Below are positions 36,871 to 45,137 of a stretch of 64,000 nucleotides of DNA, one piece after another. The notes under the pieces are model-generated. The model was not told the origin of the DNA, made no database searches, and saw nothing but the letters and a program-made list of their open reading frames with translations. The position numbers and the translations under genes are program-made. Where the stretch lies: assembly GCA_905201895.1 (NCBI GenBank), contig CAJKPX010000007.1:1-64000 (forward strand), given 5' to 3'. The stretch's first letter is position 1. Every line of letters starts with the position of its first letter. This stretch comes from an uncultured Eubacteriales bacterium. GTDB taxonomy: Bacteria > Bacillota > Clostridia > Oscillospirales > CAG-272.

Positions 36871-38817
36871 TTATTTACCTCCTGCGATATAGTTTGCGAG
36901 ATATGCCTCATATCTCGATCGGTTGTCAACCTCCGCCTGGAGATCCTCAACCTGATTTTGCATCATCTGCATCTCTTGCTGACGAGCGATCTCCTCGCGG
37001 AGTCGCTCCACGTTATCATGGGCAAACGGATAGTGTGCGCTCTCCATATTAAGCCAGAAGATCAGCAGTGCGCGAGGGTCTTGAGGATTGCCATAAGCGC
37101 CTTGCTGGAAGTTCAAGCGGTTCTCCTGCCAAAGCATATCCCTCTGCCGCTCAACGTCAACGCTTGCATCCGCAGAGAAGAGATACTCGTTGTTGTAGTA
37201 GTATACTCCAGCCTCGTCGCGCTCGACGAAATCGTAGCGGTTGAACGTACTGTTTTGAAGCTTGCCCATCGCATCGCGGTAAACGGAGGGTCTCGGCTCG
37301 TCCGCATATGCAAGGTAGTATTGGAAGATGATCTTATCAATATCCGCATACGCCGCATTTTTCATTTGCCGCTTGGAGTCGAGCCGTCCAGCCGCCTGCT
37401 GAATCTGCAATTGCTTTGCCTTGCCGCTCTGCGCACTGCTATCCCTCTGCCCTTGATAGGAGTCGGTGATACCGAGTATGCGCTTTGCTTGATCGTAGAT
37501 GCGGTCAGATGCCGCCTGATCGCGCGAAATATCGACGGATAGGTCTACCCTGCCAAACAAAGAGAAATTGCTCTGATTTGCCCTGAACGCCTTTTTGAAA
37601 ATGCTATTGTCAAGTTCGATGTCGACGTCATCGGGGACGATGGGATATACTCCGCTCGAAATGATCTTCTCCATGATGCGAGACTCAATCTTGTTGATCG
37701 CCTGCTGCTGCGGACGGATAAATTCACAGTCAGACTGTCCAAACAAGGACTCCTCCTGCGACGTATTTTTGCGGATGACGATCGGGAGGAGAGTCGGTCG
37801 GTAGAACGGTATCTTTGTAGCCTCCATCTTGGGGACTTGTACCTCGATCATGCCCGGCACAAGCACTCCGTTGACAAGGTCCATCGCCACGTTGCCGCTC
37901 GGATCGATCGCCTGCCTCTGCTCGGTTGTCATAACGATCTGTCCGTCCTTGATCACCTCGCTTGCCGCGGGGATGTAGCCTCCATCCGAGAGAGGGATGT
38001 CTCGATCAAGCTCCTCATACTCGTCGCTCTGCAACTCATAGTCGGACTCCTTGTTGCCCTCACAGGTGCAGATTTCCTTTCGTTTGCCGCACTTCTTGCA
38101 GACGTACTTCTTGCGGGCGTAGTAATCCTCAATGTCAACAATCTCGGTATCCGCGCTCCAGATGTACTGACACACCTTGTCATCGTCATCTTTGTAGTAG
38201 CAGACATACAGTGTCGCAGTCTTGTCATCGGCATTGTCCTCCGACTCTGCCTCCTCTGCCACATCAACGGATACTCCGTATTTGCGCATGATCTCCTCTT
38301 TTGTGGTCTCAAACTCGACAAAGCAATACTCCATCTCGTTTATGTCAAAGATGTGCGGCTGACCCGTAAATTTCTTGGGGCTCAAGCAAGAGACCTTGAC
38401 ATCTCCCACAGTGTTATGTGTCACAACAGACTCGTCCCACTCTACAAGCCACACAGAGCCTCCGTAGATCGGGTTGTATCGCTCGTCAATATCGTTCATG
38501 ACCTCAAAAGGTAGGTCATCTCGCTTGTTGCGGAGCATTGTCTCAATCCGCTTGGCATTGCGCTCGTTACGCTCGCTCCACATCTTTGGCTTGACGGATG
38601 GGTTGGGGATGTAGCTCGTCACCTGCGACTCGACAAGCTCGTAGGTGATATTACGGATTTGTGTAGCCTCAACATCCGACCCGTCGATCGCGCGGTCTCC
38701 CTTGTATTGCCGCAGATGCTGGTCGAGCTTGCCGTATAGCTCCTCCATCTCACCCCGCGCGTCTTGGTATAAATCCTGAAAAAATCTGAGCTTTGACTCG
38801 CTCTTATCGATCATCAT
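36871..38817 (-). CDS. Portal protein
   Basis: 648 aa, the dodecameric ring through which DNA is packaged and released. The N-terminal helical region (FFQDLYQDARGEMEELYGKL), the central portal fold (IPFYRPTLLPIVIRKN, LFGQSDCEFIRPQQQAINKI) and a C-terminal helical crown ending in a Gln/Met-rich helix resemble P22-type portals. Near residues 240-252 a CKKCGKRKEICTC site (C-x2-C-x6-C-x-C) is inserted. The ATG overlaps the terminase stop. Position right after the large terminase supports the assignment. Confidence 0.88.
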   Translation of the reverse strand: MMIDKSESKLRFFQDLYQDARGEMEELYGKLDQHLRQYKGDRAIDGSDVEATQIRNITYELVESQVTSYIPNPSVKPKMWSERNERNAKRIETMLRNKRDDLPFEVMNDIDERYNPIYGGSVWLVEWDESVVTHNTVGDVKVSCLSPKKFTGQPHIFDINEMEYCFVEFETTKEEIMRKYGVSVDVAEEAESEDNADDKTATLYVCYYKDDDDKVCQYIWSADTEIVDIEDYYARKKYVCKKCGKRKEICTCEGNKESDYELQSDEYEELDRDIPLSDGGYIPAASEVIKDGQIVMTTEQRQAIDPSGNVAMDLVNGVLVPGMIEVQVPKMEATKIPFYRPTLLPIVIRKNTSQEESLFGQSDCEFIRPQQQAINKIESRIMEKIISSGVYPIVPDDVDIELDNSIFKKAFRANQSNFSLFGRVDLSVDISRDQAASDRIYDQAKRILGITDSYQGQRDSSAQSGKAKQLQIQQAAGRLDSKRQMKNAAYADIDKIIFQYYLAYADEPRPSVYRDAMGKLQNSTFNRYDFVERDEAGVYYYNNEYLFSADASVDVERQRDMLWQENRLNFQQGAYGNPQDPRALLIFWLNMESAHYPFAHDNVERLREEIARQQEMQMMQNQVEDLQAEVDNRSRYEAYLANYIAGGK

Positions 38818-40187
38818 AGTATTGGTAAACCTCCATATCGTTTGATTAGCAGTCTTCTCTCTGCCTCTGTGCCGTGGATATAATCCTGCTTGTGATCTGC
38901 TCTATAGAGCACTCTGCGCGTCTCGTCGACCTTGTTGGGCGATGTCCAATAGATCGCAAAGTAGCGGAGCGCATCGGGACTGTGGGTGATCTCGTGCGGC
39001 TCGTTGCATACGTCGGTAGGTCGGTTGGGGTCGCGTTGCAGGAGCGGCAGGTGCTTGATAAGTGTAGTGCAGGTATTGAATATGTGCAGCCTCGGCTCTC
39101 CGTCTGCATTCTTGAGCAGTAGCTCCTTGATCGCCAACCATCCCGACTCGCGATCGTTGTTAGACTTGGTAAGGGTGAGACCGTTCTCGTGGAAGATAAG
39201 AGCCTTGCTCTTACCGGTCTCTTGAGTGCGGTTCCAAAGGTCAGGCGGTGCAAGCGTTGCATAGATGTCCTCGTCGCTCGGCGTTAGCTCTTGGATCGTG
39301 CTTGCCGCAACGCTGATAGGCAGATCGGGTGAGCAATACTCCCGATAGACGTATGCATTATGGTTGTTATCAACGGCGATCCAATATGCCGCAAGCATAT
39401 CGAGACCATAGTCGATAGCGATGTATCTACGCCATTCGGGGGGAATCTCAAACGGCGTACATACGTGATCCTCGCGCCTAAACTCCGTAAAATACTGCCC
39501 CTCAAAGATGTCCCAATCGCCGTTGAGAAGGGCTCTGCGCTCGTTCTCTGGGAGTGCCATGAGTCTCTTTTTGTAATTGGGGTCGCTCTCCATCAAAAAT
39601 AGGTTGTCATCAACGAGTGACGGGATAAATATACGCCGCATCCCATCGACCCCCTCAAAGGAGGTGTTAGGCGGTGCGGGGTCGACAAATCTCTCCTTGA
39701 CCCATGAGTGACCGACTCCACCTGGGTTTGTGGATGACTTGATCTGTTTAGGGAAGCTATTCGCGCCTCTCACACGAGATATCAGGTAGATATACTGATC
39801 GTAGGTAAAGTGTGTAAGCTCGTCAAATCGCACCACATCGTACTCGGCAGATTGGTATTGGTAGACATCCTTTTCCGTCCCGCAATAGCCAAAATCAATG
39901 CAGGAACCGTTTGCCCATTTCCCCACGTGCAGAGATGAGTTAAACGTGAATATATCCCTTGGGTATAGAGCAAGAGCAGTGCGGATCAGGGACTTGTCGA
40001 GCTCCGCAAAGGATCGTCTCAATATTAACTGCTTTGATCCCGCATAACGGAGCGCAAAGAGCATCGCATCTACGATCTGACCATAAGATTTGCCGCCTCC
40101 AGCCGCGCCGCCGAAGAGCACCTCATCCTCTGTCGCACCGATAAATGCGCGTTGCTTTGTTGTGATGTCAATGCTTATCGATGACAT
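38814..40187 (-). CDS. Terminase large subunit
   Basis: 457 aa from the ATG at 40187 (20 bp inside the small subunit gene). The ATPase domain has the P-loop GGAAGGGKS near residues 26-34 and the Walker B segment VVRFDELTHF. A C-terminal RNase H-like nuclease is indicated by AIDYGLD and YVYREYC motifs and a downstream acidic site. It packages DNA into proheads and cuts the concatemer. Length and motif order are standard. Confidence 0.95.
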   Translation of the reverse strand: MSSISIDITTKQRAFIGATEDEVLFGGAAGGGKSYGQIVDAMLFALRYAGSKQLILRRSFAELDKSLIRTALALYPRDIFTFNSSLHVGKWANGSCIDFGYCGTEKDVYQYQSAEYDVVRFDELTHFTYDQYIYLISRVRGANSFPKQIKSSTNPGGVGHSWVKERFVDPAPPNTSFEGVDGMRRIFIPSLVDDNLFLMESDPNYKKRLMALPENERRALLNGDWDIFEGQYFTEFRREDHVCTPFEIPPEWRRYIAIDYGLDMLAAYWIAVDNNHNAYVYREYCSPDLPISVAASTIQELTPSDEDIYATLAPPDLWNRTQETGKSKALIFHENGLTLTKSNNDRESGWLAIKELLLKNADGEPRLHIFNTCTTLIKHLPLLQRDPNRPTDVCNEPHEITHSPDALRYFAIYWTSPNKVDETRRVLYRADHKQDYIHGTEAERRLLIKRYGGLPIL

Positions 40188-40662
40188 TGATCTTGACCTC
40201 AAACGGAGCGGTACCGTCCTTGCCGGCAATCTCGTGCTCGGACTTGTCGCTCATGCCGTGATCGTTGGTGGCGACAAACTTGGCAAAATTGGCGTTGTAA
40301 TATCCGCAGACGGCGTTAGAGATGAGCTTTGACTTCTGATATTCTTTCGCACGCGCGTATGCGTGCCTAAAACGAGCACTCTGCTTGCACCAATTTAGCA
40401 AGGTGTCTCTCACCACACCAATCTTTGCCGCAAAGCCCTCGAAGGTGGGATACTCGTTACCGATGATCATGATCGGCTTTCCGTCTGTCCCTCCTATCTC
40501 CCTTGTGTTCGGGGTGGAAAAATACTCGATAAGCATATCGGCGTACTCCTCCTTATATTTAGAGGCGGCAGCATTTTCAAGTTTAAACTTGTGATCCTCT
40601 GCCTCTCTGCGCTCTTTAGTGTAAGATCCGCGCTCTGGATTGCGTTCTTTTTTTGTTGCCAT
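40168..40662 (-). CDS. Terminase small subunit
   Basis: 164 aa from the ATG at 40662 (AGGAGGTATC upstream). A basic N-terminus leads to an HTH (YPTFEGFAAKIGVVRDTLLNWC, about 70-90), which recognises the packaging site, and an oligomerisation helix (HAYARAKEYQKSKLIS). It overlaps the large subunit gene. Two GGTCGCAAA repeats upstream at 40717-40736 are candidate binding sites. Confidence 0.85.
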   Translation of the reverse strand: MATKKERNPERGSYTKERREAEDHKFKLENAAASKYKEEYADMLIEYFSTPNTREIGGTDGKPIMIIGNEYPTFEGFAAKIGVVRDTLLNWCKQSARFRHAYARAKEYQKSKLISNAVCGYYNANFAKFVATNDHGMSDKSEHEIAGKDGTAPFEVKINVIDKH

Positions 40663-40716
40663 AAAAGATACCTCCTTTGGCACATATAATATCTATAGAT
40701 GAGTATAGACCACAAA

Positions 40717-40736
40717 GGTCGCAAAATGGTCGCAAA
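40717..40736. repeat. Direct repeat GGTCGCAAA x2, 11-bp spacing
   Basis: GGTCGCAAA occurs at 40717-40725 and 40728-40736, offset by one helical turn, in the divergent region between the terminase and moron cassettes. It could bind a late regulator or the small terminase. Confidence 0.5.
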
Positions 40737-40780
40737 TAATCGCCTCGAAAAAATTTTTTAAACTTTTTTTGAAAAACCTC

Positions 40781-40809
40781 TTGACATACCCGATGGAGTA
40801 TGCTATAAT
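40781..40809 (+). promoter_or_regulatory. Consensus promoter of the plus-strand moron cassette
   Basis: TTGACA (40781-40786), 17 bp, TATAAT (40804-40809). CATAC and GTATG form inverted half-sites at 40785-40802 across the spacer, a plausible repressor operator. An A/T tract upstream may act as an UP element. It faces away from the late genes, so the five small genes can be expressed from the prophage. Confidence 0.88.
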
Positions 40810-40863
40810 GATGGCACGATAGCAAATCCACCGATCAACAAAAACACCGAAAAGGAGAACATC

Positions 40864-41076
40864 ATGAAAGCATTCACCACCATCACCGAAAAGGACATCC
40901 TCTACCACGCATATCATCACATCCTCGACCTTTGGCTAAAATCAGAAGATAACTACTCCAAGAGCATTCTCGCAGGCAAACCCAACAGTATAACCAAGTA
41001 CCGCAGAGACAGATACCACGCACAACTCGAAGAGCTTCACGCAGCGATCCTCGAATTGGAAAAAGAAGCACAGTAA
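40864..41076 (+). CDS. Small moron protein 1
   Basis: 70 aa, helical, with TEKDILYHAYHHILDLWLKSE near the N-terminus and a Glu-rich end. ATG preceded by AAAAGGAGAAC. First gene of the cassette behind the strong promoter. No family recognised. Confidence 0.6.
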   Translation: MKAFTTITEKDILYHAYHHILDLWLKSEDNYSKSILAGKPNSITKYRRDRYHAQLEELHAAILELEKEAQ

Positions 41077-41121
41077 ACCAAATCGGAAAGCGAATCCCCA
41101 AAGGCGCAGAAAGGATATAAC

Positions 41122-41310
41122 ATGAAAATGACAAAGACTTACGCAAAGTACATCTTGACCCTTTGGAAAGACAAATCCCCCCTCTTCAACGGCAGCATGA
41201 CCGAAGGACAGTTTGACGCCTACCTTGAGATTCACGGCATCGGGCAGGCAGAGCGCATCGTGATCCTGACCGCGCTCGTCATGGCAGGAGCGAAATTCGC
41301 AAACAATTGA
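41122..41310 (+). CDS. Small moron protein 2
   Basis: 62 aa, start ATG at 41122 after GAAAGGATATAAC. Predicted compact helical fold (FDAYLEIHGIGQAERIVILTALVMAGAKF). No family recognised. It is followed after 14 bp by the 38-aa protein gene, so co-translation is likely. Confidence 0.6.
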   Translation: MKMTKTYAKYILTLWKDKSPLFNGSMTEGQFDAYLEIHGIGQAERIVILTALVMAGAKFANN

Positions 41311-41324
41311 GGAGGGAGACCGGC

Positions 41325-41441
41325 ATGAAAATCATCAAGACCGTTTTCGAGATCATCGCGCTTCTCGTTGGAGCGCAGTGCGACACCTACAAGCAAGCCG
41401 TTGCAGATGGAATCTGCGACTTCTCGGGGCAAGGAAAGTGA
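41325..41441 (+). CDS. 38-aa membrane micro-protein, DFSGQG family
   Basis: Start ATG at 41325, GGAGGGAG 6 bp upstream. A short amphipathic or hydrophobic helix (KTVFEIIALLVGAQ) is followed by CD, a charged stretch and the ending GICDFSGQGK. The 44-aa protein at 53091-53225 on the other strand shares helix, CD and GIxDFSGQG, so both belong to one family. Function unknown; membrane association is inferred from the helix. Confidence 0.75.
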   Translation: MKIIKTVFEIIALLVGAQCDTYKQAVADGICDFSGQGK

Positions 41442-41450
41442 GGGAACGAC

Positions 41451-41711
41451 ATGACCATGACCAGCGGACATCACGAATGCTTCCAACGTTTACGGCGTGC
41501 AAGACTATCTAACCCTGTAAACACCGACGAATTGGAGAACATCCGAGACTTTTACGGATACGACCTATACATAGAGTGCCTGCGGGAAGTTCTGAAGATC
41601 AATGCATTTGCAGAGGAGAACGGTCTGTCGTTCGTCGGTGCGCAGAGAATGATGTATGAGATTGAGAACGACATCGACACCGAAGCACCATTTGAATCAT
41701 TGAGAAGCTGA
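41451..41711 (+). CDS. Small moron protein 4
   Basis: 86 aa, start ATG at 41451 (a second ATG is two codons on). Begins 9 bp after the previous gene. Helical with a conserved-looking YLIYIECLREVL-like segment (YDLYIECLREVLKINA) and an acidic C-terminus. No family recognised. Confidence 0.55.
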   Translation: MTMTSGHHECFQRLRRARLSNPVNTDELENIRDFYGYDLYIECLREVLKINAFAEENGLSFVGAQRMMYEIENDIDTEAPFESLRS

Positions 41712-41787
41712 TTTACAGAATGTTAATTTAATCGCAACGGAATCGCCACAAAATGATGGTATCATATCAAGAAAGGACGGTGAGAAC

Positions 41788-41970
41788 ATGAGCATTAAAG
41801 ATAAAGACCGCAAAGCGCGAGAGAATTACCGCAAGAAGGTGGAAAAGGTGCAGTTTGAGTTATTCCCAGGAGACGATGATATAAAGCAACGTCTTGCAGA
41901 GGTCAAAGAGACCGAAGGAAAAGCCGCATACATTCGCAGACTGATCCGTGAGGATATCAAAAAGGGATGA
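41788..41970 (+). CDS. Ribbon-helix-helix-like small protein
   Basis: 60 aa, start ATG at 41788 after AAAGGACGGTGAG. Basic N-terminus (DKDRKARENYRKKV), a VQFELFPGDDDIKQRLAEV strand-helix and a GKAAYIRRLIREDI helix, the pattern of Arc/MetJ-type DNA-binding proteins that use an N-terminal strand. It is the last gene before the terminator and could bind the cassette operator; that is inference. Confidence 0.6.
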   Translation: MSIKDKDRKARENYRKKVEKVQFELFPGDDDIKQRLAEVKETEGKAAYIRRLIREDIKKG

Positions 41971-41996
41971 CCGCAAGGTCACCCCTTTTCCTTTTT
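41959..41996. terminator. Bidirectional terminator
   Basis: AAAAGGGATGACC pairs with GGTCACCCCTTTT around GCAA, followed by CCTTTTT. It ends the plus-strand cassette and, read the other way, could stop minus-strand early transcripts. Confidence 0.88.
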
Positions 41997-42017
41997 GCTT
42001 TTATGCCATCATTATGA

Positions 42018-42356
42018 TCACGTTATCAGCGATAGTCCGACTGCGATATCGTGGATCGCTTTCCGTTTGCGGGCGTAATAGGTGTTTTTGGCGAGGAACG
42101 GAGAAGCCTGCGAGAAATGATACCCTCTGCGGCAGCAGATGTCGCTCAAGAGACTCTTTCTGATCCCAACCTCAACATCATCAAGCGCATTGTCCACTGC
42201 ATTGTTAAGGGCAACATACAAAGCAAGCACGTCTCCGTCAACAGACCCAAATTGGATCATGCGAGACCGTCTGTCATAGTCATCGCACACTGCTCTCACA
42301 AGCTCTACCACGGTGCGCGGAATCTCCCACTTGTGGTATATCCTCTGCTTTGCCAT
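42018..42356 (-). CDS. Possible late transcription regulator (ArpU/RinA-like)
   Basis: 112 aa. Helical N-terminus (HKWEIPRTVVELVRAVCDDY), and a C-terminal helix-turn-helix-like region (ASPFLAKNTYYARKRKAIHDIA). Phage regulators of late genes commonly have this size, C-terminal HTH and place at the end of the early operon, just before packaging genes. Assignment is by layout and position only. Confidence 0.5.
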   Translation of the reverse strand: MAKQRIYHKWEIPRTVVELVRAVCDDYDRRSRMIQFGSVDGDVLALYVALNNAVDNALDDVEVGIRKSLLSDICCRRGYHFSQASPFLAKNTYYARKRKAIHDIAVGLSLIT

Positions 42357-42357
42357 T

Positions 42358-42588
42358 TTAGTCCTCCTCTGTCAGTTTGTTGTAATCGATCACAATGCTT
42401 ACAGGTATCGGTCGCCTATGCTCCATAAACATACCGATCTGAGTCGCAAGCACGTCCGACGGCTTGATCTGAGATAGCCGACAAAAGCGTGACGGTCTCT
42501 GTACATTGCCGGACGGATTCGTGATAAACGTGCATTGATCACAGATGGGTGTGTTTCTGTTTGCACAGTCTTTGCATTCAAACTTCAT
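42358..42588 (-). CDS. Cysteine-rich zinc-binding phage protein
   Basis: 76 aa. The N-terminus has CKDC, NRNTPICDQC and a further Cys near 38 (RFCRLS), which suggests one zinc site. The rest is helical. Start AAAGGAGAAAACC-ATG. Function unknown. Confidence 0.6.
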   Translation of the reverse strand: MKFECKDCANRNTPICDQCTFITNPSGNVQRPSRFCRLSQIKPSDVLATQIGMFMEHRRPIPVSIVIDYNKLTEED

Positions 42589-42814
42589 GGTTTTCTCCTT
42601 TCCTTGCGAGTGCGATGAGCTCCCGCATTTTTTTATAGTTTATTTTTTTTGCAATTGAGTCGATGGTGGCAAGGGTCATGCGCGAGATCTCCTCCTCTGA
42701 CTTGCCGAGCCTCAATCCGAGAGGCAGGACGGCATTGTTCCGTACAACCGCGAAAAGCACAACCTCAAGCCTCTCCAGCTTTCTCTGCAGGCGTTCAACC
42801 TCTCCCATGATCAT
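42578..42814 (-). CDS. Small helical phage protein
   Basis: 78 aa with a leading coiled-coil segment (GEVERLQRKLERLEVVLFAVV) and a basic helix near the end. The ATG overlaps the dut stop (ATGA) and its 3' end overlaps the next gene by 11 bp. No family recognised. Confidence 0.55.
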   Translation of the reverse strand: MIMGEVERLQRKLERLEVVLFAVVRNNAVLPLGLRLGKSEEEISRMTLATIDSIAKKINYKKMRELIALARKGENHEV

Positions 42815-43248
42815 CTCCTACCCGTGCTCCCTATGCCGCCTCTGTTGGCGTTTCCAAGACTCTCTACGGTGACAATCTTGAGCCTCGGTTGATGCTTGAT
42901 GATGCGAAACTGACAGATTCGGTCTCCGCGCAGGATCATGGTGTCGCGGACGGCATACGCGAGGAAATTCCACTCGTCATCGTCGCCCTTGTAGGATTCA
43001 TCAATGATTCCGATGCTATTTGCGAGCATGATGCCGTGCTTGGCAAATGTGCTTGACCGAGGCGCGATGAGCGCCTCATATCCCTTTGGGAGTTCCATCG
43101 CTACACCGAGCGGGATGCGGGCATACTGTCCAGCCATAATCTTGACGTCCTCGGCGGCGCGTAGGTCGATCCAATCCCCCACGGAGATCTTGGCGATCGG
43201 TTCAATGACTGTGCGGTGTTTGATGTACTTGATTTTGATTGTTTTCAT
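42811..43248 (-). CDS. dut: dUTP diphosphatase
   Basis: Hydrolyses dUTP to dUMP, limiting uracil incorporation into phage DNA. 145 aa, trimeric dUTPase family. All five motifs are visible: DWIDLRA (about 26-32), APRSSTFAKHGI (about 62-73), GIIDESYKGDDDEW, RICQFRII, and the C-terminal arm RGGIGSTGRR. Motif 3 reads DESYKGD, so the catalytic Asp of the family is present. Start follows AAAGGAGG. Early operon. Confidence 0.95.
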   Translation of the reverse strand: MKTIKIKYIKHRTVIEPIAKISVGDWIDLRAAEDVKIMAGQYARIPLGVAMELPKGYEALIAPRSSTFAKHGIMLANSIGIIDESYKGDDDEWNFLAYAVRDTMILRGDRICQFRIIKHQPRLKIVTVESLGNANRGGIGSTGRR

Positions 43249-43296
43249 TTTATCCTCCTTTTTTCATTACAATTGTGAATGGTGATACGTTTGCTT

Positions 43297-44004
43297 TCAT
43301 GTCTCTCCCTCCATACACTCTCTTAATGATTCCTTGATGTAATAGTCGATTTCAAGCTTCTTGCAAAGATTCTCCGCTTCTCTACCAAATTTCGCCCAGT
43401 CTATATCCGATGGATGATAGTTAAGTTTTCCAATCTTGACCTTGTTGACATAAGGCGCTACCACACCGATAAGAGCCAGAACATTCTCGGCGTTTACCAC
43501 AGGCTCAAACGATACCCATGTTTTGATGCCTATGCGGTGCGCCTCTATTAGCGAGCAGACCAGCTCCTCCATCGAGGATGCATAAGGATTGCCTTCTCCG
43601 CCGTCAAGCGTGACTCCATACCAGTCCTCGCTATCGAGAAGATCGAACACTCGCTGGGCATCCGCGCCGTTCTTGGTAAGGATTTGAATGTGGTTTCCTG
43701 CTTGCTTCAAAGCAAAGATGATGTCTCTAGTCGGGGATATGTTTATCGCACCTCTCGGGAATGGGTCGCAGGTAAAGCACAGATGAACCAACTTTCCTGT
43801 GATCTTCTCTCGCTTTAACTGATTTATAACCTCATCCACGATATTTTCTCTCGGTCGTACATCCGAATGAAACTTCTCCCGCTCCCTGTGAAGAACATTC
43901 GGTGCAAAGCAGTAAAAGCATCTGTGCGGGCATCCAGTGTATATGTTGATGGCAAGATCGCCATACTCTTTAGCTTTGCCTCTCGGTTCATAAATCGGCT
44001 TCAT
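43297..44004 (-). CDS. Radical SAM protein
   Basis: 235 aa from the ATG at 44004 (AAGGAGAAAGAG upstream; overlaps the methyltransferase stop). The CPHRCFYC motif (CxxxCxxC, about 25-32) binds the 4Fe-4S cluster used to cleave SAM. HLCFTCDPFP, KNGADAQR and SFEPVV segments resemble the SplB/photolyase-like radical SAM group. Phages of anaerobes commonly carry such proteins, but the substrate is not known. Coupling to a methyltransferase suggests modification of nucleic acid. Confidence 0.82.
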   Translation of the reverse strand: MKPIYEPRGKAKEYGDLAINIYTGCPHRCFYCFAPNVLHREREKFHSDVRPRENIVDEVINQLKREKITGKLVHLCFTCDPFPRGAINISPTRDIIFALKQAGNHIQILTKNGADAQRVFDLLDSEDWYGVTLDGGEGNPYASSMEELVCSLIEAHRIGIKTWVSFEPVVNAENVLALIGVVAPYVNKVKIGKLNYHPSDIDWAKFGREAENLCKKLEIDYYIKESLRECMEGET

Positions 44005-44495
44005 GTCTCTTTCTCCTTCATAAAGCATAGCCAATTTGTGTTCATTTTCTTTCCGGAATGGTGACCAAACAAAGGTTGATAACCTATTGCATTAATGATT
44101 TCCGGAGTCGGAATCTGTATCTCCGACCACTTAAACACAAGCACTCCATCTGTCTTTAGAACCCTCATGCATTCGGAGAACCCTCTCACAATGTTGTCAA
44201 GCATTTCTTCTTTGGTGTCATATGTTCCGTACCTCTTTGCGATCCACGAATCCTTTAGACCAAATCTATGAGGAGGATCAAAGACCACAAGGGAGAATGT
44301 GTTATCATCGAATGGGAGATCCGTGAAGTCCCCGACAACATCAGGGTGAATAATAGTGTGCCTTGTTCTTGGAATCTTTCCAAATGTTTCCTCATACTCA
44401 ACATCTCTGCGGTCAAAGTAGATCGCAAGAGGATGCTTTTTGTTAAACCAGATTGATCTTGCGCTGCAAGTTACATCAAGTATTTTCTTTTTCAT
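44001..44495 (-). CDS. Class I SAM-dependent methyltransferase
   Basis: 164 aa from the ATG at 44495, chosen because GAGGAGGAG lies 6 bp upstream. ILDVTCSARSIWF is motif I; DVVGDFTDLPF and VVFDPPH (motif IV, DPP-type) follow. The DPP motif points to an amino-group methyltransferase such as an N6-adenine enzyme, but the DPPH form and small size leave the target open. It is coupled to the radical SAM gene. Confidence 0.78.
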   Translation of the reverse strand: MKKKILDVTCSARSIWFNKKHPLAIYFDRRDVEYEETFGKIPRTRHTIIHPDVVGDFTDLPFDDNTFSLVVFDPPHRFGLKDSWIAKRYGTYDTKEEMLDNIVRGFSECMRVLKTDGVLVFKWSEIQIPTPEIINAIGYQPLFGHHSGKKMNTNWLCFMKEKET

Positions 44496-44985
44496 TTTTG
44501 TTCTCCTCCTCATATTCTTCGCAGCTTCCGAACACATTCGGCTCGCAAGACACCATGTGTTTGCAAGTCGGGCATTCTTGCGGAATGTATTTCTTTTTGA
44601 GTTCGGCAATATCATCGCGTTGTATTATAGAGCAATTATTCCAATACAAGTGTGCGTCACACAATCTCTCAATCTCCGCAAAAATCTCCCTCGCAACCTC
44701 GGCTTTGGCTTGCTCATAGTGCATCTTGTAAGAGTTTGCCGCTCCGCGCATCGCTTCATATTCCACGGTCACACGCTCAACTTCTGATTTGATTTCTTTC
44801 AATCTTCCAAGTTGTTCTTTCTGCATCTCCAAAACCTCGCTCTTTGGTACAACATCGGCAGGTGGCAATTTGCTAATTTCGTCTGCTGATGCAAAAATTC
44901 CGTATGAAAAAGATAGCGGATATTTTGCTATACAAGCACCTCGCAAATGCTTTATCAAATCTTCTCGCTTGATATATTCGTCCAT
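44476..44985 (-). CDS. Phage protein with coiled coil and C-terminal zinc motif
   Basis: 169 aa from the ATG at 44985, preceded by AGGCGGAG; the longer frame upstream overlaps a 48-aa gene. MDEYIKREDLIKHLRG and FASADEISKLPPADVVPKSE are typical of a widespread phage protein type, followed by a coiled coil (about 60-125). The end carries CPTCKHMVSCEPNVFGSC, a likely zinc knuckle. Role unknown. Confidence 0.65.
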   Translation of the reverse strand: MDEYIKREDLIKHLRGACIAKYPLSFSYGIFASADEISKLPPADVVPKSEVLEMQKEQLGRLKEIKSEVERVTVEYEAMRGAANSYKMHYEQAKAEVAREIFAEIERLCDAHLYWNNCSIIQRDDIAELKKKYIPQECPTCKHMVSCEPNVFGSCEEYEEENKNEKENT

Positions 44986-44986
44986 A

Positions 44987-45133
44987 TCATTCTCCGCCTT
45001 TCTTGGCTTTCTCTGCTTCCTCGGCTTCCTTGTATGTCTTGCCGTTTCCAAGCACGCAATAGGTACACCATGATTTGGTGTATTCACAGATAGGCATTTG
45101 GTTTTCACCTTTGATTCTCTGATAACTGCACAT
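44987..45133 (-). CDS. 48-aa cysteine-rich protein
   Basis: Start ATG at 45133 after AAAGGAGG. The peptide has Cys at 2, 16, 23 and 26 (CEYTKSWCTYC) and a Lys/Glu helix ending KKGGE, whose codons provide the ribosome binding site of the next gene. Likely zinc-binding. Confidence 0.6.
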   Translation of the reverse strand: MCSYQRIKGENQMPICEYTKSWCTYCVLGNGKTYKEAEEAEKAKKGGE

Positions 45134-45137
45134 TCGT

